64,000 nt of DNA from Streptomyces ruber (GTDB lineage Bacteria; Actinomycetota; Actinomycetes; Streptomycetales; Streptomycetaceae): the NCBI RefSeq assembly GCF_014648075.1, contig NZ_BMQK01000002.1:620001-684000 (forward strand), given 5' to 3'. This document shows positions 39,160 to 49,070 of the stretch, in pieces. Below the pieces are notes generated by a model. It searched no databases and was not told the origin of the DNA. It worked only from the letters and a program-made list of their open reading frames with translations. The position numbers and the translations under genes were made by a program. Each line of letters begins with the position of its first letter. Position 1 is the stretch's first letter.

Positions 39160-39835
39160 CGGGGCCGGCTGTACGGTGCGGCGGGGACAGTCGGGGCCGC
39201 CGTGCCCGTTGGACCCGCCGTGCCCGTCGGAGCCGCCGGACGCGTCTGGGGTCGCCGGGGCAGTCGGGGCCGTCGGGGCCGTCGGGGCCGTCGGACCCGC
39301 CGGCGTCGCCGGACCCGCCGGATCGGCCGGTTCGCCGGACGCGTCCGGAGCCGCCGGGACCGCCGGGGTCGCCGGGCCGTCGAATCCGCCGGTTCGCCGG
39401 ACGCGTCCGGGGCCGTCGAATCCGCCGGGACCGCCGGGACCGCCGGGGCCGCCGGAGCTGCCGGACTCGCCGTGCCCGTCGGACCCACCGTGCCCGTCGG
39501 AGCCGTCGAAGCCGCCAGGACCGTCGGGGCCGTCGGACCCGCCGGAGTCGCCGGACCCGCCGGATCGCCGGACGCGTCCGGAGCCGTCGAGGCCGTCGAG
39601 GCCGTCGAGGCCGCCGGGGCCGCCGGGGCCGCCGTGCCCGCCGTGCCCGTCGGAGCCGCCAGGACCGCCGGGACCGCCAGGCCGTCGAATCCGCCGGATC
39701 GTCGGACGCGTCCGGGCCGCCGGGGCCGCCGGACCCGCCGGGCCGTCGAATCCGCCGGTTCGCCGGACGCGTCCGGACCCGCCGGGACCGCCGGTTCGCC
39801 GGACCCGCTGGAGCGCCGCCCCAGGTCCGCGGAAC
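39160..39835. repeat. GC-rich 9-bp-period repeat tract with palindromic cores
   Basis: About 675 bases built from variants of a 9-mer (GCCGTCGGG, GCCGCCGGA, CCCGCCGGA). Embedded are six copies of a 14-bp palindrome, CCGGACGCGTCCGG or one mismatch from it: 39236-39249, 39335-39348, 39397-39410, 39568-39581, 39702-39715, 39763-39776. All frames stay open through the tract on the minus strand and some on the plus strand, giving Gly-rich or Arg-rich nonsense, so coding is unlikely. It separates clp from the XRE gene. Confidence 0.82.
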
Positions 39836-39937
39836 GCCGAGCCGGCCGTGTGCGATGCCGCCGAGGCGGTCGCCGGTCGCGGCCGGCCCCTCGCCGTTCC
39901 GGGGCGGTGGCGGCGGGGTGGTATTAGAATGGGTGGC

Positions 39938-40189
39938 ATGGTGCGCACCCCTCTGACCCCCGAAGAGCACGAACGTGGCGAGCGGCTGGGGAGGACGCTG
40001 CGCGAAGCCCGTGGCGGCAGGAGCATGGCGGAGGTCGCCGCGGCCGCCGGGATCTCCGCGGAGACCCTGCGCAAGATCGAGACGGGCCGCGCCCCGACGC
40101 CGGCCTTCTTCACGGTGGCGGCCCTCGCCCGGGTGCTCGGGCTGTCGATGGACGAGCTCGCCGGACGGTGCGCCCTCGCCCCCGCCTGA
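39938..40189 (+). CDS. Small XRE-family regulator
   Basis: 83 residues from ATG 39938, consisting of one HTH domain: GERLGRTLREARGGRSMAEVAAAAGISAETLRKIETGRAPTPAFFTVAALARVLGLSMDEL. There is no effector domain. A -10-like TAGAAT at 39924-39929 lies only nine bases before the ATG and no strong ribosome site is present, so the message is probably leaderless. An in-frame ATG at 39929 would overlap that element. Targets are unknown; the repeat tract upstream is an obvious place to look. Confidence 0.82.
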   Translation: MVRTPLTPEEHERGERLGRTLREARGGRSMAEVAAAAGISAETLRKIETGRAPTPAFFTVAALARVLGLSMDELAGRCALAPA

Positions 40190-40304
40190 TCTCGTGCCCT
40201 CCGACCTCGCGTCGCACCGCTCCGAAAACTCGCTGTAGCCGCCCCGTAACACGGCTGGTGTTCCCTACCGGGTCGAAGTGTTCCGATCCGGCGGGAGTCG
40301 TGCG

Positions 40305-41678
40305 ATGGCGGTCGATCAACTCGCGGTCGGCGTACGGGAGTTCGCGGGCTACCTGAACGGTCTGGTCGCCCGGCTCGACCCGGGCGGCGGCTGGTACGCG
40401 GTGTTCCGGCACCGGGACCCCGAGGGCATGCGTGCCTGCCTCGACGGCTGGGAGGTTCCTCCCTGGGACGTCGTGGAGGCGCTCCTCCACGACCTGGCCG
40501 GCGCGTACGGACCCGCCGCCGCGGCCCGGGAGACCGAGCGCGCCCGTTCCCTGCACAGAGCCTCGGTCGCCGCCCACGACCTCCGCCCCGGCGCCCGCGC
40601 CTCCCTCGGCGGCCACCTCGACGCCATGCTCCACGAGCAGCGCCGGGCCGCCGGGCGTACGGCCGAACTGGGGCGCCTGCTGGAGTCGGCCGCCACCCGG
40701 GAGGAGGCCGAGGTCCTTCGCGTGAAGCTGGCCTGGGCCCAGGACGACCACGCACGCGCCACGGCGCGCTGTGCCGAGCTGCGCGCGCGCCTGGAAGACC
40801 TCGACCGCCGCGCGGCCCCCGAGGGGCGCTCCGGGGGTGGTGACGTCGCCCCCACGCCGGTGCCCGCGCCCGCGCCCGCACCTTCCGCAAGCAACCGCCC
40901 CGAGCCCGAGCCCAGGCCCAGGCGGCGACCCCGCGGCAGCGCGCGCTTCGCCGGGATGATGAACGTCTTGGACGCCACAGCCGCCACAGCCGCCGCCGAG
41001 GAGGCGGAGGCGGCCCCGGCGGCCGCCGCCCCCGCCGTGACCCCGCCCGGGGCCCGTGCCCCTCGCGGCGCCCGGTTCGCGGGCGCCACCCAGGAGCCGG
41101 TGCGGCCCGCCCGTCCGCCGGAGCCCCGGCAGCCGTCGCCCCTGGACGACGAGGCGCGTCACGAGATCGACGGGACCGTCGGGACCCTGCTCGCCCTGCG
41201 CCGTGGGGGCCGCGGCGGCGAGGCGCACGCGCTGCTCGCCGAGCTCGCGCACTGGCCCGCCGCCCGCTTCCCGCCGCTCGCCGCCGCGCTGCACCGCGCG
41301 GGCCTCGGGGCCGACTGGGCGACCCTGCTGTGGGAGGCGGCGTCGCTGCCCGCCGGCCGGCTGGCCGCCGTCGCGGACGCCCTGGCCGGGGCGGGCCGTG
41401 GCGCGGACGGGGAGCGGCTGCTGCGGCAGGGGGTCGCCCGCCCGGCCGGGGAGATCGGGGACGCCGTGCTCGGGCTCGCCGACGAGGGGCGCGGGAGGGA
41501 GGCGCGTGCGCTGCTGGACGCGTACGTACGTGCCCGGCCGCCCGAGGAGACGGCGCGCAGCGCGGCGGCCGATCCCCGGCGCCTCGTACCCCTGCTCCTG
41601 GAAGCGGCAAGCGAGGTGTCGGAGCCGTACCGCCGTCACCTCGTGCACGCCCTCCGGGTCACCGGCCTCACGGCGTGA
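40305..41678 (+). CDS. Large hypothetical protein with coiled-coil and repeat region
   Basis: 457 residues from ATG 40305 (GGGAG at 40292-40296). N-terminal 85 residues hold an ordered domain (VDQLAVGVREFAGYLNGLVARLD, then WYAVFRHRDPEGMRACLDG). A coiled coil follows (about 90-175), then a Pro/Ala-rich linker containing the twice-used motif RGARFAG or RGSARFAG. The C-terminal 150 residues are a helical array of pairs such as AHALLAELAHWPAARFPPLAAALHRAG. I recall similar Streptomyces proteins only as hypothetical. The architecture suggests a scaffold or signalling role, but this is a guess. Confidence 0.65.
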   Translation: MAVDQLAVGVREFAGYLNGLVARLDPGGGWYAVFRHRDPEGMRACLDGWEVPPWDVVEALLHDLAGAYGPAAAARETERARSLHRASVAAHDLRPGARASLGGHLDAMLHEQRRAAGRTAELGRLLESAATREEAEVLRVKLAWAQDDHARATARCAELRARLEDLDRRAAPEGRSGGGDVAPTPVPAPAPAPSASNRPEPEPRPRRRPRGSARFAGMMNVLDATAATAAAEEAEAAPAAAAPAVTPPGARAPRGARFAGATQEPVRPARPPEPRQPSPLDDEARHEIDGTVGTLLALRRGGRGGEAHALLAELAHWPAARFPPLAAALHRAGLGADWATLLWEAASLPAGRLAAVADALAGAGRGADGERLLRQGVARPAGEIGDAVLGLADEGRGREARALLDAYVRARPPEETARSAAADPRRLVPLLLEAASEVSEPYRRHLVHALRVTGLTA

Positions 41679-41770
41679 CGCGCGCGGTCACCCGGAGGGG
41701 TGCGAAACGTGATCGACTCCGAAGGTTGACGGCGCCGGTCTTGCCCCGCCCGTCGGCGAGGCTTACGTTC

Positions 41771-41807
41771 GAGCCTCTACCGCCTGTGTCTACGGGCGTA
41801 GAGGCTC
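41771..41807. promoter_or_regulatory. 10-bp inverted repeat in the leader of the pyrimidine operon
   Basis: GAGCCTCTAC (41771-41780) and GTAGAGGCTC (41798-41807) match perfectly around a 17-nt spacer, ending 28 bases before the ATG at 41836. It could be an operator for a catabolic regulator or a leader hairpin. No regulator gene is adjacent. Confidence 0.55.
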
Positions 41808-41835
41808 TCTGACGCCTCGTCGAAGGAGCAGCTCA

Positions 41836-42678
41836 ATGGCCGACGTCGTACGCGCCGCCCTGGTCCAGGCGACCTGGACCGGCGACACGGAGTCCATGAT
41901 CGCCAAACATGAGAAGCACGCCCGCGAGGCCGCCCGGCAGGGCGCCCGGGTCATCGGCTTCCAAGAGGTGTTCAACGCCCCCTACTTCTGCCAGGTCCAG
42001 GAGCCCGAGCACCACCGCTGGGCCGAACCCGTGCCGGACGGCCCGACCGTCAGCCGCATGCGGGACCTGGCGCGCGAGACCGGCATGGTGATCGTCGTGC
42101 CGGTCTTCGAGGTGGAGGGCGACGGTTTCTACTACAACACCGCGGCCGTGATCGACGCGGACGGCACCTACCTCGGCAAGTACCGCAAGCACCACATCCC
42201 GCAGGTGAAGGGCTTCTGGGAGAAGTACTACTTCAAGCCGGGGAACCTCGGCTGGCCCGTCTTCGACACCGCCGTCGGCAAGGTCGGCGTCTACATCTGC
42301 TACGACCGCCACTTCCCGGAGGGCTGGCGGCAGCTCGGCCTGAACGGCGCCCAGCTGGTCTACAACCCGTCCGCCACCTCCCGCGGTCTCTCCGCCCACC
42401 TGTGGCGGCTGGAGCAGCCCGCGGCCGCCGTCGCGAACCTGTACTACGTGGCGGCGATCAACCGCGTGGGCCGGGAGGAGTACGGGGACAACGACTTCTA
42501 CGGCACCAGCTACTTCGTCGACCCGCGCGGACAGTTCGTGGGCGACGTCGCGAGCGACAAGGACGAGGAGCTCCTCGTCCGGGACCTCGACCTCGGCCTC
42601 GTCACGGAGACCCGGCAGCAGTGGGCGTTCTACCGCGACCGACGGCCCGACGCGTACGAAGGGCTGGTGCGGCCGTGA
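41836..42678 (+). CDS. Carbon-nitrogen hydrolase, beta-ureidopropionase-like
   Basis: 280 residues with the full nitrilase-superfamily triad: Glu44 (GFQEVFN), Lys118 (KYRKHHIP), Cys155 (ICYDRHFPEG). In reductive pyrimidine breakdown this family hydrolyses N-carbamoyl-beta-alanine (or the beta-aminoisobutyrate analogue) to the beta-amino acid, CO2 and ammonia. That role fits, because the same operon has a dihydropyrimidinase and a class III aminotransferase. GAAGGAGC at 41822-41829 is the ribosome site. The stop overlaps the next start by 4 bases. N-carbamoylputrescine amidase is the alternative from sequence alone. Confidence 0.88.
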   Translation: MADVVRAALVQATWTGDTESMIAKHEKHAREAARQGARVIGFQEVFNAPYFCQVQEPEHHRWAEPVPDGPTVSRMRDLARETGMVIVVPVFEVEGDGFYYNTAAVIDADGTYLGKYRKHHIPQVKGFWEKYYFKPGNLGWPVFDTAVGKVGVYICYDRHFPEGWRQLGLNGAQLVYNPSATSRGLSAHLWRLEQPAAAVANLYYVAAINRVGREEYGDNDFYGTSYFVDPRGQFVGDVASDKDEELLVRDLDLGLVTETRQQWAFYRDRRPDAYEGLVRP

Positions 42679-43985
42679 CCGACGCCACGACGCCCGGGAA
42701 CGCGACCGGCGGTCTGCTGGGCCGCCACCGGGCCGTCCTCCCCGACTGGCTCGCGCTCTACTACACCGACCCCGTCGAGATCACCCACGGCGAGGGCCGC
42801 CACGTCTGGGACGCCGCGGGCAACCGCTACCTCGACTTCTTCGGCGGCATCCTCACCACGATGACCGCGCACGCGCTGCCGGAGGTCACCAAGGCGGTCG
42901 CCGAGCAGGCCGGGCGCATCGTCCACTCGTCCACGCTCTACCTCAACCGGCCGATGGTCGAACTCGCCGAGCGCGTCGCCCAGTTGTCCGGCATCCCGGA
43001 CGCCCGGGTCTTCTTCACCACCTCCGGCACCGAGGCCAACGACACCGCGCTGCTGCTGGCGACGACGTACCGCCGCAGCAACCAGATCCTGGCGATGCGC
43101 AACAGCTACCACGGCCGTTCCTTCAGCGCGGTCGGCGTCACCGGCAACAGGGGCTGGTCGCCCACCAGTCTGTCGCCCCTGCAGACGCTGTACGTCCACG
43201 GCGGCGTCCGCACCCGCGGCCCGTACGCGCACCTGGGCGACGCCGACTTCGTCGCGGCCTGTGTCGAGGACCTGAAGGACCTCCTCGGCCACACCCGCCC
43301 GCCGGCCGCGCTGATCGCCGAGCCGATCCAGGGCGTCGGCGGCTTCACCTCACCGCCGGACGGCCTGTACGCGGCCTTCCGCGAAGTCCTGGCGGAGCGC
43401 GGCGTCCTCTGGATCTCCGACGAGGTGCAGACCGGCTGGGGCCGCACCGGCGACCACTTCTGGGGCTGGCAGGCGCACGGGCGCAGCGGCCCCCCGGACA
43501 TGCTCACCTTCGCCAAGGGCATCGGCAACGGCATGTCCGTCGGCGGTGTCGTCGCCCGAGCCGAGATCATGAACTGCCTGGACAGCAACTCGATCTCGAC
43601 CTTCGGCGGTACCCAGATCACCATGGCCGCGGGCCTCGCCAACCTCACCTACCTGCTGGAGCACGACCTGCAGGGCAACGCCCGGCGCGTCGGCGGGCTG
43701 CTCATCGAACGGCTGCGGGCCGTCGCCGCGCGGGTCCCCGCCGTACGGGAGGTACGCGGCCGGGGCCTGATGATCGGCATCGAACTGGCCCGGCCCGGCA
43801 CGGACGAGGCCGACCCGGACGCGGCGGCCGCCGTGCTCGAGGCGGCCCGCGCGGGCGGTCTGCTGATCGGCAAGGGCGGCGGCCACGACACCAGCGCCCT
43901 GCGGATCGCCCCGCCCCTCACGCTCACCGTCGCGGAGGCGGAGGAGGGCGCGGACATCCTGGAGGACGCCCTCCACAGCGTGTAG
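42675..43985 (+). CDS. Class III aminotransferase, beta-alanine-type
   Basis: 436 residues from GTG 42675 (GTGA overlap). PLP-dependent fold type I: FFTTSGTEAND near 120, NSYHGRSF near 145, the acidic DEVQTGWGRTG near 253, and PLP Lys at about 281 in TFAKGIGNG. Relatives transfer the amino group of omega-amino acids such as beta-alanine to pyruvate or 2-oxoglutarate. Coupled translation with the ureidopropionase-like hydrolase makes beta-alanine or beta-aminoisobutyrate the likely substrate. A strong 17-bp hairpin follows directly after the stop. Confidence 0.88.
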   Translation: MTDATTPGNATGGLLGRHRAVLPDWLALYYTDPVEITHGEGRHVWDAAGNRYLDFFGGILTTMTAHALPEVTKAVAEQAGRIVHSSTLYLNRPMVELAERVAQLSGIPDARVFFTTSGTEANDTALLLATTYRRSNQILAMRNSYHGRSFSAVGVTGNRGWSPTSLSPLQTLYVHGGVRTRGPYAHLGDADFVAACVEDLKDLLGHTRPPAALIAEPIQGVGGFTSPPDGLYAAFREVLAERGVLWISDEVQTGWGRTGDHFWGWQAHGRSGPPDMLTFAKGIGNGMSVGGVVARAEIMNCLDSNSISTFGGTQITMAAGLANLTYLLEHDLQGNARRVGGLLIERLRAVAARVPAVREVRGRGLMIGIELARPGTDEADPDAAAAVLEAARAGGLLIGKGGGHDTSALRIAPPLTLTVAEAEEGADILEDALHSV

Positions 43986-43988
43986 CCG

Positions 43989-44027
43989 CGGCCCGGCCGT
44001 CGCGTCCGGTACGCGACGGCCGGGCCG
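43989..44027 (+). terminator. 17-bp perfect hairpin inside the pyrimidine operon
   Basis: Arms 43989-44005 and 44011-44027 are fully complementary, with a 5-nt loop (CCGGT). It begins four bases after the aminotransferase stop codon and ends 39 bases before the dihydropyrimidinase ATG. Such stability should stop much transcription or stabilise the upstream message, so the operon probably has two expression levels. Confidence 0.85.
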
Positions 44028-44065
44028 GCACCCCGCGAGCGCGGAACCGAAGAGGGAGCAGCAGC

Positions 44066-45466
44066 ATGAGCCGTACCGTGATCCGCGGTGGTCTCGTCAT
44101 CACCGCGTCCGACGAACTGCACGCCGACGTCCTGATCGAGGACGGCCGCATCGCCGCCCTCGCCGCGAGCGGCACCCCCGTCGCCGCGGCCTGGACGGCG
44201 GACCGCACCATCGACGCCACCGGCAGGTACGTGATCCCGGGCGGCGTCGACGCGCACACGCACATGGAGATGCCGTTCGGCGGGACCCTCGCGTCGGACA
44301 CCTTCGAGACCGGCACCCGGGCCGCCGCCTGGGGCGGCACCACCACGATCGTCGACTTCGCGGTGCAGGGCGTCGGCCGCTCGCTCCGCGAGGGACTGGA
44401 CACCTGGAACGCCAAGGCGGACGGCAGGTGCGCGATCGACTACGGCTTCCACATGATCGTCTCCGATGTGAACCAGGAGACGCTGAAGGAGATGGACCTC
44501 CTGGTGGAGGAGGGGGTCACGTCGTTCAAGCAGTTCATGGCGTATCCGGGGGTCTTCTACTCCGACGACGGGCAGATCCTGCGCGCCATGCAGCGCTCCG
44601 CCGACAACGGCGGCCTGATCATGATGCACGCGGAGAACGGCATCGCCATCGACGTCCTCGTGGAACAGGCGCTGGCCCGCGGCGAGACCGCTCCCCGCTT
44701 CCACGGCGAGGTCCGCAAGGCCCTGCTGGAGGCCGAGGCCACCCACCGCGCCGTCCGGCTCGCGCAGGTCGCGGGCGCCCCGCTGTACGTCGTGCACGTG
44801 TCGGCGGCGGAGGCGGTGGCGGAACTGGCCCGCGCGCGTGACGAGGGCCTGCCCGTCTTCGGCGAGACCTGCCCGCAGTACCTCTTCCTCTCCACGGACA
44901 ACCTGGCGGAGCCGGACTTCGAGGGCGCCAAGTACGTCTGCTCCACCCCGCTGCGCCCGCGCGAGCACCAGGCGGCGCTGTGGAAAGCCCTGCACACCAA
45001 CGACCTCCAGGTGGTCTCCACCGACCACTGCCCCTTCTGCTTCACCGGCCAGAAGGACCTGGGCCGCGGCGACTTCTCGAAGATTCCCAACGGTCTGCCG
45101 GGCGTCGAGAACCGCATGGACCTGCTGCACCAGGCCGTCGTCGACGGACACCTCTCGCGCCGCCGCTGGATCGAGATCGCCTGCGCGACCCCGGCCCGCA
45201 TGTTCGGCCTGTACCCGAAGAAGGGCACCATCGCGCCGGGCACGGACGCCGACGTCGTGATCTACGACCCGCACGCCGAGCAGGTCCTGTCCGCCGCCAC
45301 CCACCACATGAACGTCGACTACTCGGCGTACGAGGGCAGGCGGGTCACCGGCCGCGTCGAGACCGTCCTCTCGCGCGGCGAGTTCGTCGTCACGGACCGG
45401 GAGTTCACCGGGCGCGCCGGGCACGGCGTCTATACCCCCCGCTCCACCTGCCAGTACCTCGACTAG
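44066..45466 (+). CDS. Dihydropyrimidinase / D-hydantoinase
   Basis: 466 residues, amidohydrolase superfamily. Metal ligands are visible: DAHTHM (HxH) near 61, carbamylated Lys in TSFKQFMAYPG near 154, His in MMHAEN near 187, YVVHVS near 243, and Asp in VSTDHCP near 320. It opens 5,6-dihydropyrimidines to N-carbamoyl-beta-amino acids, the substrate of the hydrolase at 41836; hydantoins are an alternative substrate class. GAGGGAGCAGC precedes the ATG. The F420-dependent enzyme starts 11 bases after its stop, so the two are tightly linked. Confidence 0.92.
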   Translation: MSRTVIRGGLVITASDELHADVLIEDGRIAALAASGTPVAAAWTADRTIDATGRYVIPGGVDAHTHMEMPFGGTLASDTFETGTRAAAWGGTTTIVDFAVQGVGRSLREGLDTWNAKADGRCAIDYGFHMIVSDVNQETLKEMDLLVEEGVTSFKQFMAYPGVFYSDDGQILRAMQRSADNGGLIMMHAENGIAIDVLVEQALARGETAPRFHGEVRKALLEAEATHRAVRLAQVAGAPLYVVHVSAAEAVAELARARDEGLPVFGETCPQYLFLSTDNLAEPDFEGAKYVCSTPLRPREHQAALWKALHTNDLQVVSTDHCPFCFTGQKDLGRGDFSKIPNGLPGVENRMDLLHQAVVDGHLSRRRWIEIACATPARMFGLYPKKGTIAPGTDADVVIYDPHAEQVLSAATHHMNVDYSAYEGRRVTGRVETVLSRGEFVVTDREFTGRAGHGVYTPRSTCQYLD

Positions 45467-45477
45467 GAGGCGTGCCC

Positions 45478-46500
45478 ATGGACTTCGGACTGGTGCTGCA
45501 GACCGACCCGCCGGCCTCGCGGGTCGTCGCCCTGATGCAGCGCGCCGAACGCAACGGCTTCACCCACGGCTGGACCTTCGACTCCGCCGTGCTGTGGCAG
45601 GAACCCTTCGTCATCCACAGCCAGATCCTGGCCAACACGCGGCGGCTGACGGTCGGCCCGATGGTCACCAACCCGGGCACCCGTGCCTGGGAGGTCACCG
45701 CCTCCACGTTCGCCACGCTCAACGACATGTTCGGCAACCGCACCGTCTGCGGGATCGGCCGCGGCGACTCGGCGATGCGCGTCGCCGGGCGCAAACCGAA
45801 CACCCTGGCCCGCCTGAGCGAGGCCACGAAGGTGATCCGGGCGCTCGCCCGCGGCGAGGAGGCCGACCTCGGCGGCGGGACGGCCGTCCGCCTCCCGTGG
45901 GTGAAGTCCGGCGCCGAACTCCCGGTGTGGATGGCCGCGTACGGGCCCAGGGCGCTGAAACTGACCGGCGAGGAGGCCGACGGGTTCATCCTCCAGCTCG
46001 CCGACCTCTACCTGACCGAGTACATGGTCAAGGCCGTCAAGGACGCCGCCGTCGCCGCCGGACGCGACCCGTCGGAGGTGACCGTCTGCGTGGCCGCGCC
46101 GGCGTACGTCACCGAGGACGACTCGCCGGAGGCGCTCGCCCACGCGCGCGAGCAGTGCCGCTGGTTCGGCGGCATGGTCGGCAACCACGTCGCCGACCTG
46201 GTCGCCCGCTACGGTGCGGACTCCGCCGCCGTGCCGAAGGAGCTCACCGACTACATCGAGGCCCGGGAGGGCTACGACTACGCGCACCACGGGCGCAGCG
46301 GCAACCCGGACACCCGGTTCGTGCCGGACGAGATCGTCGACCGGTTCTGCGTCATCGGGCCGGTCGCGGCGCACATCGAGAAACTGACCGCGCTGCGCGA
46401 GCTGGGCGTGGACCAGTTCGCGGTGTACGACATGCACGACGCGCAGGAGGCCGTGATCGACCTGTACGGATCGCAGGTGATGCCCGTGGTCAACGGCTGA
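45478..46500 (+). CDS. LLM-class F420-dependent oxidoreductase
   Basis: 340 residues from ATG 45478 (AGGAGG at 45464-45469). A luciferase-like TIM barrel: GLVLQTDPPASRVVALMQRAERNGF, the VGPMVTNPGTR strand, GIGRGDSAMR, and VWMAAYGPRALKLTGEEADG. I recall a TIGR subfamily (TIGR03842) of this type associated with pyrimidine or hydantoin genes; the exact reaction is unassigned. It sits between dihydropyrimidinase and a nucleobase transporter, in an operon with no recognised dihydropyrimidine dehydrogenase. It is therefore a candidate for the pyrimidine-reducing step, or for oxidation of a side product. Confidence 0.85.
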   Translation: MDFGLVLQTDPPASRVVALMQRAERNGFTHGWTFDSAVLWQEPFVIHSQILANTRRLTVGPMVTNPGTRAWEVTASTFATLNDMFGNRTVCGIGRGDSAMRVAGRKPNTLARLSEATKVIRALARGEEADLGGGTAVRLPWVKSGAELPVWMAAYGPRALKLTGEEADGFILQLADLYLTEYMVKAVKDAAVAAGRDPSEVTVCVAAPAYVTEDDSPEALAHAREQCRWFGGMVGNHVADLVARYGADSAAVPKELTDYIEAREGYDYAHHGRSGNPDTRFVPDEIVDRFCVIGPVAAHIEKLTALRELGVDQFAVYDMHDAQEAVIDLYGSQVMPVVNG

Positions 46501-46597
46501 CCCCGTATCCACCTCCTCAACGGCTGATCCCCCGCACCCGTGTCGACGCCACCCGCACGGCCTTTCCCGACGACCCACCGCATCGATTGGCCTGCCC

Positions 46598-48136
<1,539 letters not shown>

Positions 48137-48141
48137 GCAGC

Positions 48142-48172
48142 GCCTGGCGGACCGGAGGTTGCCCCGCCAGGC
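48142..48172 (+). terminator. Terminator hairpin after the NCS1 permease
   Basis: GCCTGGCGG (48142-48150) pairs with CCGCCAGGC (48164-48172) around a 13-nt loop, five bases past the stop codon. It marks the end of the pyrimidine operon. Confidence 0.75.
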
Positions 48173-48222
48173 TTCCCAGGGCGCTGCCAGGCGATTGCCC
48201 ACCTTGATCGCACTCGCACTAA

Positions 48223-48240
48223 CGTCATACGCGTATTACG
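48223..48240. promoter_or_regulatory. 18-bp palindrome, candidate antitoxin operator
   Basis: CGTCATACGCGTATTACG is palindromic at 16 of 18 positions with a perfect ATACGCGTAT core (48227-48236). It lies eight bases before the antitoxin ATG at 48249, where RHH antitoxins bind to autoregulate. The AT-rich core may overlap the promoter. Confidence 0.7.
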
Positions 48241-48248
48241 ATGCCGTC

Positions 48249-48578
48249 ATGGCAAAGGCCCGGATCAGCATCAGCTTGGAGCAGGAACAATCCGAACGCA
48301 TCAGGCAACATGCAGAACGAGCAGGAATGGATGTCTCGGCATATCTGGTGCATGCAGCGACGCGCCAGATGGCTGAGAGCGATGCCATAGAGGAACAGTT
48401 CGCCGAGGTGGACGCACTCATCGCCCGCGCGGAGCGGGCAGCGGACGGGCTGCCCGCCGAACCCGCTCCGGAGCCGACCGCGGCGCTGACGGAGCAGGAA
48501 CGCCGCGAGGTCGAGGAGGCCCTGTCTCTCGTCCAGGGCCGGGACCGGCAAGGCCGTCGTCCGGGATACGCCGCGTGA
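48249..48578 (+). CDS. RHH-type antitoxin
   Basis: 109 residues from ATG 48249. The N-terminal 45 residues form a ribbon-helix-helix domain (KARISISLEQEQSERIRQHAERAGMDVSAYLVHAATRQM). The C-terminal part is acidic and Ala/Glu-rich and should wrap the toxin. The palindrome before the start fits autorepression. The stop overlaps the PIN-toxin start by 4 bases, the classical antitoxin-then-toxin order of VapBC modules. It lies immediately outside the pyrimidine operon and opens the defence-rich end of the window. Confidence 0.86.
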   Translation: MAKARISISLEQEQSERIRQHAERAGMDVSAYLVHAATRQMAESDAIEEQFAEVDALIARAERAADGLPAEPAPEPTAALTEQERREVEEALSLVQGRDRQGRRPGYAA

Positions 48579-48602
48579 GTGCACGGGTGCCGGTCTACGA
48601 CA
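48575..48602 (+). promoter_or_regulatory. Coupled toxin start (GTGA overlap)
   Basis: The toxin GTG (48575-48577) overlaps the antitoxin TGA (48576-48578). No strong independent ribosome site is visible in front of it apart from sequence within the antitoxin codons, so toxin synthesis depends on antitoxin translation. Confidence 0.5.
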
Positions 48603-49060
48603 CCGGCATGCTCATCGCCCTCGCCGACCGCAAGGCGAAGGCAGTGGCTCTTCATGAGGGACTGCGCACGGTCCCGCACCGGGCGCTGGTGCTCGGACCG
48701 GTCCTCGCCCAGGTGTGGCGCCCCCAGCCGGCGCTGGTGCACGCCCTGTCCGGCGTTCTGAAGGACTGCACGGTTCCGCAGGCACGTACGTCTGAGCCGC
48801 CCATGCGTGAGACGAAGGCGGGCCGTCCGGAGTGTCTGGCCTGTGCGACGGGTCCGGACCTCGCGGACTGGCGGCGCATCGGCACCGCTCTCGGGCAGGC
48901 CGCCCTGCCGGCGAAGAAGCGGCCGGACGCGGTGGACGCCTGGGTGACACTGGCGGCGGCCCGGCACGGCAGCGCGGTGATCTTCACCACCGATCCGGGA
49001 GACATCCATGCCTACCTGGGGGTCCTCGCGCCGACGGACGTGCACGTGGTCGCCGTCTGA
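48575..49060 (+). CDS. PIN-domain toxin (VapC-like)
   Basis: 161 residues from GTG 48575. A PIN fold is suggested by VPVYDTGMLIALADR (first Asp near residue 9), LVLGPVLAQVWR (second conserved position, Gln where many VapC have Glu), DAVDAWVTLAAARHG (third) and IFTTDPGDIHAYL (fourth). Free toxins of this type are Mg2+-dependent RNases. A central insert (residues 75-105) containing Cys is unusual for the short VapC family and may alter activity. It is coupled to the RHH antitoxin. Confidence 0.78.
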   Translation: MSARVPVYDTGMLIALADRKAKAVALHEGLRTVPHRALVLGPVLAQVWRPQPALVHALSGVLKDCTVPQARTSEPPMRETKAGRPECLACATGPDLADWRRIGTALGQAALPAKKRPDAVDAWVTLAAARHGSAVIFTTDPGDIHAYLGVLAPTDVHVVAV

Positions 49061-49070
49061 CGATCAACTG

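Noticed and set aside
39160..39835. Possible CRISPR array or collagen-like gene in the repeat tract
   Set aside because: Units are a degenerate 9-mer without constant repeats and unique spacers, and no cas genes are near. Gly-x-y like translations on the minus strand lack a start and are frame-independent products of the DNA period.
46501..46597. Duplicated CAACGGCTGA after the F420-dependent oxidoreductase gene
   Set aside because: Only ten bases repeated twice, including the stop codon; too short to interpret.
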